Assembly: GCA_022592445.1 (NCBI GenBank)
Contig: JABYQR010000085.1
Coordinates: 62,001-126,000, forward strand
DNA: 64,000 nt
Direction: 5' to 3'
Origin: Cytidiella melzeri
Lineage: Eukaryota; Basidiomycota; Agaricomycetes; Polyporales; Irpicaceae
In this document: positions 1 to 13,710 of the stretch, piece by piece
Layout of the letters: each line of letters starts with the position of its first letter
Numbering within the stretch: position 1 is the stretch's first letter
The notes under the pieces: model-generated
The model's database searches: none
The model's input: the letters and a program-made list of their open reading frames with translations, nothing else
What the model was told of the DNA's origin: nothing
Translations under genes and position numbers: made by a program

Positions 1-196
1 GACTGCGACAGTAGCATATCTGCCAGTGGGACGTGAAAGTGAGTGGCCCCGCATCGCCGCGACGCTGCCGCCTCACTGCCAGTCGTCTGCCGTGGGAGGG
101 AGTAAGAGAGGTTCGGCGCTTTGTGGCCAGCCGCTCCGTCGCGCCACCACCCCTGGCAGTGATTGACAGCGTGGTAGATCTGCTGTAAGCAATTTT

Positions 197-960
197 CAAC
201 CGACCAGTACGTTCGTCTTCTCATTAGCCACCATGTCTTCCAGCTAAACTACTTGCAACTCCTTGTAGGTACAATCCCAAGGCCACGGGTCGGAGCCGAA
301 GAGTTGACTTCACGCACGCACGGAGATTGGGGGGCTTCTACAAGTGCCATTTGTGAGCGAGTCACCGTGTCAGTCAGGTATCGGACGCGAGGCCTCGAGA
401 GGAAACTCTCTCTCTTCCTGTCTGTCGCAATCTCCTTTGGGTATCCTCCAATTCCATCAGACTCATTGCAGTCATGATGCTAATGCCACGGGTCGCGGTC
501 GAGGCGTTGGATCTACACGAATGGCGGATGGAGATCTGGGAGCTTCCGCAAGCCTTATTCGCCAACAATCCGCTGCGTATGAGCCCGACGCCACAAGAGG
601 ACACGCTCCTCGTGCTCTCCGTATTAACCCCTATTGGACAATCCTATAATCTGAGAATTCATAGCGGAAGCACACTGCGGTGGCTGGAGCGGAAGTGTAA
701 CGAACGATGTGTATGCCTTTTTCATTTTTCTGCGATATACGACAACGGGGCTATTTCTGACTTGTCTTTCCTCCGCCAGTAAATCAAGATTCAGTACATT
801 CTTCTTGCCATTCGCTACCTGGTTCCGGCTAAACTACCTCTGGCTCCTGGCAGACACAATTCCAAGTCAACGTCGGAGCTGAACGAACAACTATTTGGGA
901 GCTTCCGTACCCGCTATATTTGATTGAAAACTTTCCACCGGATGACCAAAAACTTTTTTC
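197..960 (+). pseudogene. three degenerate tandem copies of one exon (unknown gene)
   Basis: Three stretches resemble each other: about 203-350, 455-560 and 790-960. The first and third share a block containing GGCTAAACTAC or AGCTAAACTAC (branch-point-like), a pyrimidine-biased stretch, an AG, then an ACAAT.CCAAG motif and CGTCGGAGC.GAA. The second begins after TCATTGCAG and shares CCACGGGTCG. This looks like the same intron-exon junction copied three times. The second copy heads a 102-codon frame (474-782) containing IWELPQALFANNP; the third gives IWELPYPLYLIENFPP only after a frame change. No start or complete gene structure can be built, so I read this as a tandemly duplicated, decaying gene. 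I do not recognise the family. Confidence 0.45.
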
Positions 961-1170
961 ATCGTACCTGTGAGGTATTAGGGACCTTTCCCCGAGAAGG
1001 CATGCTCTTGTCTCATTCGTCTTAATATCGCCCTGCTATCAACAATTCAGAAAACAGAATCGTGGGGTGGCTGTTTCTAAACGGGATGAAACATGCACAT
1101 GTCCTCAATTTCCTGCAACATGCTGCGACACGAATATTTGTTTTTCCTCCACCGTCAGGCTCCACGGCGG

Positions 1171-1177
1171 TATAAAT
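1171..1177 (+). promoter_or_regulatory. TATA box of the first paralogue
   Basis: TATAAAT lies 80 nt before the chosen ATG at 1251. The second paralogue has an ATAAAA element at about 5194, some 85-90 nt before its ATG at 5282, so promoter spacing is conserved along with gene structure. Confidence 0.45.
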
Positions 1178-1250
1178 TCAGAAGTGCAAGCAAGTACAAG
1201 GCCAACTTCCACACAGCTCCCTCTCCTAAGCACTACAAGCTCGACTCCAA

Positions 1251-1899
1251 ATGAACGAGCTGAGGCTGGTGAGCTCTGTCGACTACGTGAAGAAGCGGCA
1301 GGCCTGCTCAATTCTTTTGTACCCGCAGATTCAAAATGCCGCCGCGCAGTCACCCAGGCGTAAACAATATGGCTTTCGCTTGCGCGAACCCCTCGTCTTT
1401 CGCTCCCATCAGGGTCAACCTTTGCGTCTCGCCGTGGCTTTTGATCAAATCAAGCTCAAAGAAACCTTGTTGTATTGCGATATGCCGGTGCTGAAGACAG
1501 ATGCAGCAAAATATACCATTGTCGTACACGTGAGTTGCCTTCAGCGTCATTTTGTCTAGCTATCTCAAGTAAATACGTCTCAGACTCACGGGCAAAACAA
1601 GTTCAGAAAGCAAAAGTGGGCTATGAACACGAAACGCACTCCGCTCACCATGGGCAAGGTTGCGAGGCACGTCGCGGAGGTTGTCACGGACCTTATTGAA
1701 GAAGTAGGTCAACCCCCCCTTCTTTCTTATCATTATTCTCATCAGTACACAGTCAGAGCGCCAGTATCCCGGTGAAGACGACAGCTGCCGACTTGGACCG
1801 GGCTACATCGATTTTGAGGACATCTATCTCTGCGAGCTTCGCCAGATTACGAAAGCGTCGTATTTAGCCATCCTTGCACGTCGTTCCCCTGTCGCATAA
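1251..1899 (+). CDS. small protein of unknown family, paralogue 1 (4 exons, 159 aa)
   Basis: I do not recognise this family. Exons are 1251-1268, 1329-1529, 1584-1703 and 1759-1899, with GT-AG introns of 54-60 nt; all junctions keep phase 0. The model is supported by its paralogue at 5282-5946: exons 3 and 4 have identical lengths (120 and 141 nt) and the proteins align throughout. Shared landmarks are EPL.FR near residue 28, K.KYTI.VH or KYTIVVH at the end of exon 2, GKVARHVAEVV in exon 3, and DSCRLGPG, followed by ELRQ..KAS, in exon 4. There is no signal peptide or membrane segment. The DSCRLGPG/ELRQ signature and the near-constant length suggest one compact globular domain. The extremely short first exon (6 codons) is the least certain part. 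Confidence 0.7.
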
Positions 1900-4800
1900 T
1901 CCGAAAATCGTATTCCCAATGTCAATTTTTAACTATGTGTTTCGGTCTGTGCAGATTGTATGATAAGTGACATCGTGTTATCCATGAGTATGTTCTCAAG
2001 TGTAACGGAGGGGACCGCATGTTTCGTCTTTAGCTTCTGACGCAGACCATACACCCACCCCTGCGTGCGCTCACCGGACGAACCAAAGCACGGCCCCAAG
2101 TTTCATAAAGTGGAGGCTGCACATCGCAGCACAGATGCACGCAGCTATCTGTATCTAATGCAGTATGTGGCAATAAAAAGGGTGTCTCATAAGACCGACG
2201 GCACGTACATGTGATAAAAAGTCGGAGGCCCCTCGGATATTTGATGCATCAAGTCATGGCGTTAGGCTGCATATTGGCTTTTCCCTGTACATATGCGTAC
2301 ATTGACCGTTAGGCTTGCCCATCTGATAAGCTACAGCCTTCTGCTCCCAGTGTTGGGAACATCGGAGATGAGGCCCTGAACGCTGTTGTTCCGCTGTAAA
2401 GCAATGCAGTAGACCTAGTCATTTCCATCCGCTCTATTTTGGTGACGGCACAAAATGAATGCAAACAGACACGAAGAAAAGTGGTACAGACCTGTGATCG
2501 ATGTCTGCGTTGCAGCCGCTGTCATCTTCTGTGCGATTTGTTCTTCTGGACAGCGGCAGGTATGGGAATGGTTTGCGTGCACGTTAAGGATGCGCGTATG
2601 GTAGTAGGGTCTGGCAAGAAATTGTCGGATACTAGCATTGTGTCCGATAAGAACTCGCGCTCCGGAGGGTGTATGGAAGGCCGGCGGTACAGTCATGCGT
2701 GCCTTCTTCCAGCTGGTTTGTATTCAGTAACGTAGTAGCCCTTTCAAATTTTTTTCTGCCAGGTAATCGTGTAGCACGCGAGACTGGGCGTAGTACAAAC
2801 CCTCCTAGAGGCCGTCTGCGATAATCTCCTTTAAGCGTGTTAATCAAGAAGCGACAATGTGCACCCTCAGGCTGAGATCGGCTAGTGATTTGGCACGCAG
2901 ATATTCGAATAGTTATTGGAGATGAGCGGCCGCATCGTTGATTATTCGAGTACAAGTCGGAGAACGCAGCCTTTCCCAAACGTCTCAATCTACGCGTCCT
3001 TGGACCGAGGACAACATCGTGAAAGATGACCTGAATTGCTGCCAGTGCATGCGGTAAGCCTATCTGTGATACTGGTAGTGGTGTGTCACTTACACGAGTA
3101 TTCTCCGTAAAACCATTGCAGAGCCACCTTGAGACCACAAAACGGGCCCGGTTCCGACTCCTGAGAAATTGCGGGGCATTTCATGGCGATCCCATAGAAC
3201 CTGAAGCTTACTACTAGTACCAGGGAATACGTTGTTCAACCATGATCGCCCAACAGGTCTTCCCGTTGAGATGGAGCTGGTACTGTATGGAGAGCACTGC
3301 TTGCTACACGGCAGACCAGGACAAGGTGAAACTTTGTGGGGTGTACCAACTTGAATTAAATCAGGACTTCCGGGGAGGCGGCCCGAGACGGCAGTCCTAC
3401 TTCCGGTGCTGCCTTTGTTATGATAAAAAAAATGCTCTTTCACATACAATTGAGCTAGCGACTCCGCTACCCTTGCAGCCATGACACCTATAGCAGTCAA
3501 CGAACCCACGTATCCAATGCTGCTTTGTATACTATCCCAGCTGCAAATACTCCCCACGCGCAAGGCAGGCTAAGGTCAAAGCAGACGTATTCAGACAAAA
3601 CCTGAAGAGGTGCCGCGGTTTCAGAGTTCTGCGGCGACACCTATGAATCTAAGATCAGTCCATCTCACAAAGCTGCTAGCTTGATCGTCGCCTACAAGGA
3701 CCAACGGATTCACACAATCTGCCATCGAACAGCACCACAAGGGGCCACAAGAGCAGCGTGACGAAGAGGGGCCATTGTGGTCGGTGAGCCGTTGAGGCGC
3801 TGTTGGTGGTGGCTTGGGTTGGAAGTGAAGCTATCCGATGAGACACTTCATGGTCTCTGCCCCTGTCGTCTATGACTAACAACGTGGTAAGCGCATCTCG
3901 TGATATCATCGTCGAGGTTGAGGATTTACCCCTTCAAGCCACTGGCTGTTGTGCCGATGTTTGCCATTACGACAGCGCAGCATGCAAACTAGAGTTTGTC
4001 GAGAGAAATTTCAATATAGGAGGGTTCAATAGGGGGATGCAATGATAGGCAGAAGTTGATTCGTACAAGGTGGAGAAAACTGCGGCGACGGCAGCGCAAA
4101 GTTTCGGCATCATGAGATGGGGAGCTGTAGGACCTCAGGTGCGCATTGGCCCTCAGGATCTTCACCATCTGCAATCAGGAGAACTATGAACGATATGGTA
4201 CGCATTCGCGAACGATGTTATGCGCACTTTACTGCCCTCTGATTGATATCTGCCGCAGGATATTCACCATTGGTATCTCTATGCAACGATAGCAGCTTGA
4301 GATAAACTAGAGACAAGGCGCATTGCTCGTGAGCCAGAGTTTTCTACGTCTTGAACAATTCGCAAGGATGTTCACACGTACAGGTAGTGCTTGAGAACAT
4401 CTGAGGTCTTCCTGGTCCACATACGTGGACAATGTCCCGACACTTGCTTATCGCTGGCGATAATAGGACATGTAAGTGTCTACCAGCTGGTGCGGATGGG
4501 CCTAGGGATGGAAGATCTCGCTGAGGAGAGCTGCGAAGGCTTGACCCTATGTCTGCCAGGCTAGGACATCGTACCTGTGAAAACGGGATACTGGGGGTCG
4601 CGGTGAGCTGTTAACAGTCCTATAGCCCCTCCATTCTCGACGAGGAGTTGAGTGCTTACGTGCAAGTGCGTCCGGCCATTCCCGCTCCACTCCCCCTGGG
4701 AAAGGATTTCTCGTCAGGTTGTTGACGGCAGCCATCTATTAGCGTCTAGGAGGCACTCTCTACCTATACCATGCCCTCGAGGCAAGCTGTACATGGGCCC

Positions 4801-5281
4801 TTGCTGCGAAAACATCCCCCCTCCCCCTCCCCCGTCACTGCGCTGACGGAGAATCCCAGTGTATGGGCATAGGGTTCCCCTCTGATCGCGTACGTGAACA
4901 GGACATATATCGCCTAGCATACTAGACTCTTGGACACCATGAACGTTGCTACCCTTACGAATATCTTTGGATCCAGGCTTCTGTGCAACAAAACCTCCCA
5001 CTCGCAGCAGATATGTTCTCCGCTCGTTTCCGGCTGCCTGGTCTGGCTTGCGACGCAGCAGGAACTCGATTAAAATGGTCACATGCCTGCTCATTTTATC
5101 GACGGCAGACTCGGGGATGCTTACATACAATTATCTCTATATCTACACGTTCTCATTTACAGAAACGCGACTGCGGACCCTTTGCCCTGCCACATAAAAT
5201 GCGGCTGCAACACACCTCAAGTCCAACCGTCTCCCCTTCCAGTTAACTCGCTCTCTCTCTCTCGGACACGGTGCGGACATC
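1900..5281. other. 3.4-kb stretch without a supportable gene
   Basis: Open frames here are short, and those on opposite strands shadow each other. The longest are on the minus strand at 2632-3138 (168 codons) and 3090-3563 (157 codons). They overlap end to end in different frames and have low-complexity Arg/Ser composition, which could be a decayed gene, but I see no motif. A C-rich tract lies at about 4816-4836. No intact gene structure, tRNA or terminal repeats were found. Confidence 0.4.
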
Positions 5282-5946
5282 ATGGCACATGTAAGCTTTG
5301 TCGACCCACAAGAAAGTTGGCTAGCCTCCTTAACCTCTTTCCTGACCGCTACAGATCAACGTGTTCGAAACGATACAGAATGAAGAAACGGAGCCAATTC
5401 GCAAACAATTCGGAGTCCACTTTCACGAGCCTCTTATCTTCCGCACTCCTCAGCGTGGCCCCTTCCCGCTCGCGCACGCTCACGACCTCCACTCTCTGAA
5501 GGGCCATTTGTTGGATTACGACAGGGAAGTCTTGCAGAATGTGAAGACAAAATACACGATCATCGTACATGTGAGCTGCCACTGTCTTGTCTCGTCATCC
5601 AAGGGAACTAACCAGCAGGTCAGACCTTTGGGCAGATCAAGTTTCAAAAGCAGAAATATGCACATGCAAAGCCGGGCTCTAAGCTCACACTCGGCAAGGT
5701 TGCGAGGCACGTAGCAGAGGTTGTCGAAGAGTTGATCGACGAGGTATGTGCTGGCTATCTCCTTTCATGACTGTCCTTTACAACGTGTCTCATTGCGTAT
5801 CAAAGCGTCAATATCACATGGAAGGTGAAAACGACAGTTGCCGACTTGGACCTGGTCATATCGAGTTCGAGGAACTCTATCTCTTCGAACTGCGCCAGGT
5901 CGCAAAAGCGTCGTTCAAAGTTACGCTTGGGCGTCTTGGAGCTTGA
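5282..5946 (+). CDS. small protein of unknown family, paralogue 2 (4 exons, 161 aa)
   Basis: Paralogue of the gene at 1251-1899, same strand, 3.4 kb downstream. Exons are 5282-5290 (only three codons, MAH), 5355-5570, 5624-5743 and 5806-5946; all introns are phase 0 with GT-AG ends. Exon 3 (TFGQIKFQKQKYAHAKPGSK and onward) matches paralogue 1 at about 25 of 40 positions. The best-conserved part is GKVARHVAEVV, then NDSCRLGPGHIEFEELYL and FELRQVAKASFK in exon 4. For exon 3 I chose the AG at 5622-5623 rather than 5617-5618 because only it continues the conserved frame. Function is unknown. The absence of stops in both copies and the conserved splice sites argue that both are functional genes. 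Confidence 0.72.
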
Positions 5947-6612
5947 CTAGACTCGACGTTTGATCCGTGACGCAACATGCCCACCCTCGCCCCCCCCCTT
6001 CACCCCCGGTATCGTGAATATCATTAGCAAGCCTGCTGCGTTGCCCGAGGATATCATGCGATGTATCCGGGTACCCCAATGACAGATAGACTCACCTTGT
6101 AGACCGTAATTCCCCCGTGTCTCTCCTTTCCTACTTTGTTTTGTATCAACCACACTATTCATGATACCGTAGAGTATCTCAAGTTTTATGAGTACAGCTT
6201 TGTAGACTACTAATTATTGTCGGTCGTAATAATTGTATTGCCTCACTTACTCAACATACTCGCATTGAGAACCGTAAACTGCGCGAACGGGTCTAGTCAT
6301 TGAAAATAGAGGTACACGCCGGCGCCGCTACTGATAGTATTCACCAATGGAATCCGGGAGAGTGTGCAAAATGACAGTAGGCAGTGCAGTAACAGTGGTC
6401 ATATACACATGATGCGCTTGGGACACCGAGTTACAAGCGGGTGCTCCATTCGTCATCCCGACGTACCACAGCCTCGTATCAAGCAGGCCTGGTTCCCTCC
6501 CGTCACGCTGTGAAACAGCAACCCCGAGAGTATGATAACTGCAAATGACAGAAAAAATGTAGAGATCAACAACGCGAACGGTGGACAGTAGTATGTCTTG
6601 TGCGACTTGGAG
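5947..6612. other. intergenic, convergent 3' ends
   Basis: Lies between the plus-strand paralogue 2 and the minus-strand LRR gene. A C-run occurs at 5990-6006. No gene is supportable here. Confidence 0.5.
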
Positions 6613-8242
6613 CTAATAGAGGTCCATGCTGTCGTCACCTCTCGGTCGAAACGGGATACTTTGCTCCTCTGCTTCCCGTCGGCGCAGCTCTTCCTTGTCT
6701 AGGAATTGTCGGAGACGAGCGATGTTGTCCCCTCTGAAAACACGGTACGGCCCATCGATACGCGAATCGTGATGCTGAGACAAGCAAGAAAAAAATTGGA
6801 ACATGTCAGTTTGAGCTGGATCAACAGGGAAGCGCGGAGTCTGCAGACTATATGTGGGTGACGGTGTGAATGCGCAGGGGTATAGAGCAGTTTCAACGAA
6901 AGAGTGATACTCACAGGAGGCAGCTTTTCTGAGAAGCGCTTGATACCTGTACGCCTCGTAGCTCTGATTCCTGACGCGCTGAGATACACGAGAGCCCTCA
7001 GCCGCCGAAGCAAGATATGTATCGTATGGAGTGTGATATGTTCGCAGTGAGCGATTTGTAAGTGGGTGAGGTTGTCTCCATGTTCTGCGAGGGAGAGCAA
7101 GGATACGTCCGTCACCAGAGGCAAACTGGCGATAGCCAGACGTCGCAAATTTGGAAGAGTGGCTAGCTCCAGCACGGACAAGTCTGAGAGGAGTGGACAA
7201 TCTGCTCTGAGAAGATGAACGAGGTCTGCCGAGGAGGAGAAGACGCCAACTCACAAGAAACGTCGATATTCGCGAGTCTGGGACAAAACCGTACAAGGTC
7301 CATAATGGCCGGATCAGTGAGTTTTTCAGCATGGGAGACAGTCAAAGTTTCGAGGTGTGTGGCGAGCGAGCATAGCCTCACCAGAGCAGAGCCAGAGAGA
7401 AGTGAGCAACCAGCTAGATGGATGTGCTGTAGGCGGGGAGCATGTGCCACAATGCCGGACACAGCATCGTCCGTAATCTTCATGCACTGCGTCAGGTCCA
7501 GCGTGCGCATATCCTCGAGTATATGGTGCGCAGGGAGATACAGGGGAGGCATTGCGTCCAACCACGACGAGATTCTATTTCCACCAGTTGGCTCCGTCAT
7601 TTCGACTGCAAGAACGTCCTCTAGTGTACCAATGTCGTGCCCCAAAACGGCGCTCATGAGCAGAGGTTTGCCTGGCACGACTCGAACAGGTGCACGAGCA
7701 TTCTCGGTAGATAGAGTGCTCAAAGCAGAGTCGAAGGGGGATGGAAAACCCTTGTCATCTGCATGCGTGCAACGACAGAGCCTGACTTTCCTCAACTTCT
7801 TCCCAAATGTCCAGATGTCCCGCACAGAGTACGACGTGAGTAGAGGCAGATCAGCAGCATCGAGTTCGACCAGACGAGGTAATGAGCGCACGAGAGCAGA
7901 GATGGAAGGATCAGTGAGGCCTTGTATGCCGTTGAGCTTGACGACTTCGAGGCGGTTCGCCTGCGACGCGAGCTCAAGGACGCCGACGTCCGTGATCTGT
8001 TGGCATCCTGAGATGTCTATGTACCTCAGATGCGTGGTGGTGTGGGCGAGGGTCACTAGAGAACGGTCAGACAGGTCGTGGATTCCAGTGAGGTTGACTG
8101 TGTGGAGGTTTGGACAGTAGGGGAGGATCCGGGCGAGGTTGTCGTCGTCTGTGAAGCTGCCACGGACACTCGCGTGAAACTCCAACGTTTCAGCAGCCTC
8201 ACACGAATCTTCCGTCGTCGGCAGAAAGTCGATGAACTTCAT
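6613..8242 (-). CDS. GRR1/AMN1-like leucine-rich-repeat protein without F-box
   Basis: Three exons: 8242-7255, 7201-6915 and 6774-6613 (478 aa). The protein is a chain of cysteine-containing LRRs with the repeated pattern LT.CP.L..ID...C..ITD, as in GRR1-type substrate adaptors. Landmarks are CPNLHTVNLTGI, then YIDISGCQQITDVGVLELA, SYSVRDIWTFGKKLRKVRL, DLTQCMKITDDAVSGI and the C-terminal block with GPYRVFRGDNIARLR and DDSMDLY, which is typical of the C-terminus of basidiomycete GRR1-like proteins. Normal GRR1 proteins start with an F-box that docks to Skp1; here the frame starts inside the LRR array and no F-box exon is visible upstream. It may therefore bind substrates without joining an SCF ligase, or be an N-terminally truncated duplicate. 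Start codons of this gene and the O-methyltransferase relic are only 43 bp apart, head to head. The last intron is taken to end at 6775 because that restores the conserved C-terminal block. Confidence 0.75.
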
Positions 8243-8285
8243 CGTGACATGAGCGAATTAGGCAACTGGTTCCTCGCAAACTTAC

Positions 8286-10214
8286 ATGCGGCTAGCGCTC
8301 ATTCACCAGCTTCGTTCGTCTCTGTCACTGCTCTGTATGTCCGCTGGGTGCGATGTCCCATCCATCAAATCTACGACCACGCCCAAACTCCCGCAAGACT
8401 CCCTTCCCTTGAAGAGGTCTCTGCGTACTCTGGAGGGTGCATGCCAGCAACTTGTTGTGACACTTATACCCCCTGACATCGCTGTGTACACCGTAAGTTG
8501 AACAAGCCTGTCAGAGTTAGCATCTCCCACTAATTCTCCGCCTCTCAGTGGACTTTTGCTCCTGGTATCGACATGGCTTGTATTCGCGTCATCATCAACG
8601 CCAACATCCCCGATCTTCTTGCTCTTCACCCGGAGGGACTGTCCGTTCAGGAGATAGGCAATAAGACAGGACTCGAGCCAAGCAAGCTTCTGAGAGTTAT
8701 GCGTAACCTGGCGTCAAAGCACTGCTGCCGAGAGAGTGAGTTCTCACTGTGCCCCTGCATTAGCTATCAGTTCTTATGCTGGCGCGACGTGTTCACAGTT
8801 GACGCAGGAGTCTTCATTAACAACGCGCTTTCGCTCGCGCTTCGTTCCGATCAGCCGGTCTACTCCATGGCCAAGTTGCGTGCCAACAGGCTTCATGAGC
8901 ACGCCTTTGGACGTCTCTGGGACGCCTTGAGCGATCCGGAGTATGGTCACTTGGATTCCGTGGACAAATGTGCCTTTGCATACGGCATCAAGGACGAAAT
9001 GCCAGGAGGCACCCTTTTCACCTGGCTAGGAGAGCACGTGCGTGTGGCCAGTTGGTTTTGTCTACGCGCGTTGCTGATGCATTTCTCTAGCCAGAGTTCA
9101 GCAAAGTACGACAGTTTCAGTATGCACATGTTTCACGCTGATAAACGGTTCATTTTGGTAGTTGTTTAATCAGGGGATGGGCGTCTTGGCTAGTGTTACC
9201 AACGTCCCAGCTGTAGTCAAAGGTAATTGAACCCAGGGCTGGTCAAAATATCACCAACCCAGCTTATCAACTCTCAGAGTTCCCTTGGGGCAAGCTTCCG
9301 CCGGGAAGCACGTTCTGTGACGTCGGAGCGGGCATAGGAGCAATGCCGCTGGCTTTAGTGAAGACTTATGATCATATCCATTACATTCTTCAAGATACGC
9401 CTAACGTGATGAGCAAGCCCAGAAGGTATGTTTTTCGGGCTATCGTGATGGACTGGTACTTACCGGCGATTGCAGCATTGGGCCCAGCACAACCCCGCTG
9501 CTCTGGAGGGTGGCAATGTTTCTTTCGCGCCGATGGATTTCTTCATAGATTCTCCGCTACCAGGCAAAGATATCTACTTCGTAGGTCGAGTGATCATACC
9601 TCAAACTGATCCAAAACTTACCTTACACCGTTCGATCTCAGCTGTGACAAATCATTCACGACTGGACATTTGAGAACTGCGTGAAGATTTTGAAGAATGT
9701 GCGCCCGTCCATGAAGGCTGGAAGCCGTGTCTTAATCAGTATGTCCCTTGTTCATGGATTTTCTCGGGTGGGTGCTGATGATGTCGGTATTGTAGATGAA
9801 TACATACTTCCCCCGCCGACCTTCGACAAGGCTACCAATGGCAGCAACGGAACGAACGGCGTCGATGACCACAGCAAATTGTAGCGCGTATCACATCCCC
9901 GTAGTGTTTAAATGTGTCATTACTGAATTAATCATTAAGGCTCCGAAACCTCTCTCCTCCCGAGCTATGGCGCCGGTTCGGCACGCACATTCTTACAAGA
10001 TATCGCCATGCTTGTCCTGCTGAACTCGCAAGTTCAGCGTCGTTTGCAGCCGAATATCGAGTACTCACTCAAATATGCCTGTGATAACACAGGGTAGCAG
10101 CAGGCCTTCGGTTTCATCAAGCACTGGGACTTGCTGGAAACCGGGTTGGTTGAGTTCGCGCGGGACGACGACTTCTTCAAGACGCCGTGGGATGCTTCAT
10201 TCTTGATGAACTGA
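8286..10214 (+). pseudogene. O-methyltransferase, inactivated copy
   Basis: A fungal SAM-dependent O-methyltransferase of the COMT-like class, read over about 10 short exons. The N-terminal dimerisation/winged-helix part is recognisable (LRTLEGACQQLV, then GLSVQEIGNKTGLEPSKLLR). The SAM-binding loop follows (PPGSTFCDVGAGIGAMPLAL, then YILQDTPNVM), then FAPMDFFIDSPLPGKDIYF, IIHDW with the catalytic His, and the C-terminal FIKHWDLLETGLVEFARDDD. After the acceptor at 9640-9641 the exon begins CTG TGA CAA ATC ATT CAC GAC TGG: a stop sits where the family has Arg just before IIHDW (CGA to TGA). Towards the end, PSYGAGSARTFLQDIAM, FAAEYR and the final block lie in different frames (9950-10110), so further frameshifts are likely. 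The Met at 8286 was chosen because an in-frame stop lies at 8259-8261. Confidence 0.75.
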
Positions 10215-10463
10215 ACAGTCATTCTATCGGTTTGGGCGGAACGCGCAGTATATATTGTGATAGCTAAAAGGCTCACACTGTCGATTCAACTTGGCCGTGG
10301 AAATAATAAGGAACATGGGAAATGCGCAGATGTACAAGCCCGGAGGAATTGGACAGTGGTGTTTGTGTGAGTCGCCTCGATGATGAACTCGACGAGTCAC
10401 AACAAAGTAGCGAACAGGTCGAGTTTCGAAATACTGGCCATGCTGGACATTCGCGGTCACTGT

Positions 10464-10660
10464 GTTCGTTGTCGAGCGGTGATGGTTTGGCGCGCGTCCC
10501 ACGTTACGGGCACATCGTAAGCAGAAAATCCCACTGTTGTACTGGTCTTGGCCCTCAAGTATGAACCGCTGATGAACGTCATCAGCAACAATATGAATCG
10601 ATGTTGCTGAGAAATGCCGGTGTGTGTGTTTCTGCATGCAAAGTCCTAGATAACCTCGGC
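10464..10660 (+). repeat. diverged dispersed repeat, copy 1
   Basis: Matches 15003-15215 in the same orientation. Shared anchors in order are TGTGTTCGTTGT.GAGCGGTGAT, GTCCCACGT, CATCG, a GATGAA.GTC.TCAGC.ACAATAT block, CAGAAATGCCGGTGTG or GAGAAATGCCGGTGTG, and AAGT then CTAAATA/CTAGATA. Spacing is preserved with small indels. Read on the minus strand, both copies give a similar peptide around DIVA.D.H, so it may be an old gene fragment or transposon piece. Confidence 0.5.
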
Positions 10661-11099
10661 GGCGCCGTAGTGTGAAAGCTATTCCTGAGTAGGCAGTGGG
10701 CGGTAGGACGAGATGATTGGATCTGCTCAAGGGTTTCGAGATGAGAGCACATATTATTCAACACACGGAAAGAAGCTTCAAGCTTAAGGTGACGCTAGTA
10801 TTCTGAGCGTCTAAACCAGGCGTCACGCCGTGACCATGTTCTCACAAGCAGCCCAATAGCTTTATTACAAACACACGATGATGATGAACAAAGAAGAGAA
10901 CCTCCATGGTCATCTAGCGCGGTTCAGCCTGGTGGCACACAAGACACGGAATGCAGTCAACTATCCAGCAGAGTGGGAGATGGGTCTATGCGCACGGAGA
11001 GCAACAACTGCAGTGTCTAGTGATGACAGAGGGGTATCACCGCTGAGAGTCGGAGAGGGAGTGGGTCGGATGCATATGCGGCCTTCAAATCCCAGGATA

Positions 11100-11119
11100 T
11101 ATACAAGAGTATATATATG
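11100..11119 (+). promoter_or_regulatory. TATA-rich element before the FAD monooxygenase
   Basis: TATACAAGAGTATATATATG lies about 50-70 nt before the ATG at 11168, the usual distance for a fungal TATA element. It is the strongest AT-rich element in this intergenic region. Confidence 0.4.
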
Positions 11120-11167
11120 CGACGTGCGGTTCAGTTCATCAAGAAAAACCCATCCGCTATCCGCAAC

Positions 11168-13710
<2,543 letters not shown>

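Larger units (their letters stand above)
10215..11167. other. intergenic region with a dispersed-repeat copy
   Basis: No intact gene is supported. It contains repeat copy 1 (10464-10660, listed separately). A 168-codon minus frame (10224-10730) overlaps it but has no recognised domain. A TATA-like run at about 11098-11119 probably serves the monooxygenase gene. Confidence 0.45.

Noticed and set aside
6775..6914. an extra small exon in the LRR gene between TCTGCAG and the next intron
   Set aside because: A single longer intron ending before CATCACG restores the conserved GRR1 C-terminal block and has a strong pyrimidine tract.
7215..8120. 301-codon plus-strand open frame
   Set aside because: It is the antisense shadow of the LRR gene; the minus strand has clear LRR periodicity and splice sites.
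10224..10730. 168-codon minus-strand frame
   Set aside because: It overlaps a dispersed repeat and has no recognisable domain, start context or splice structure; its partner copy at 15003 is not open.
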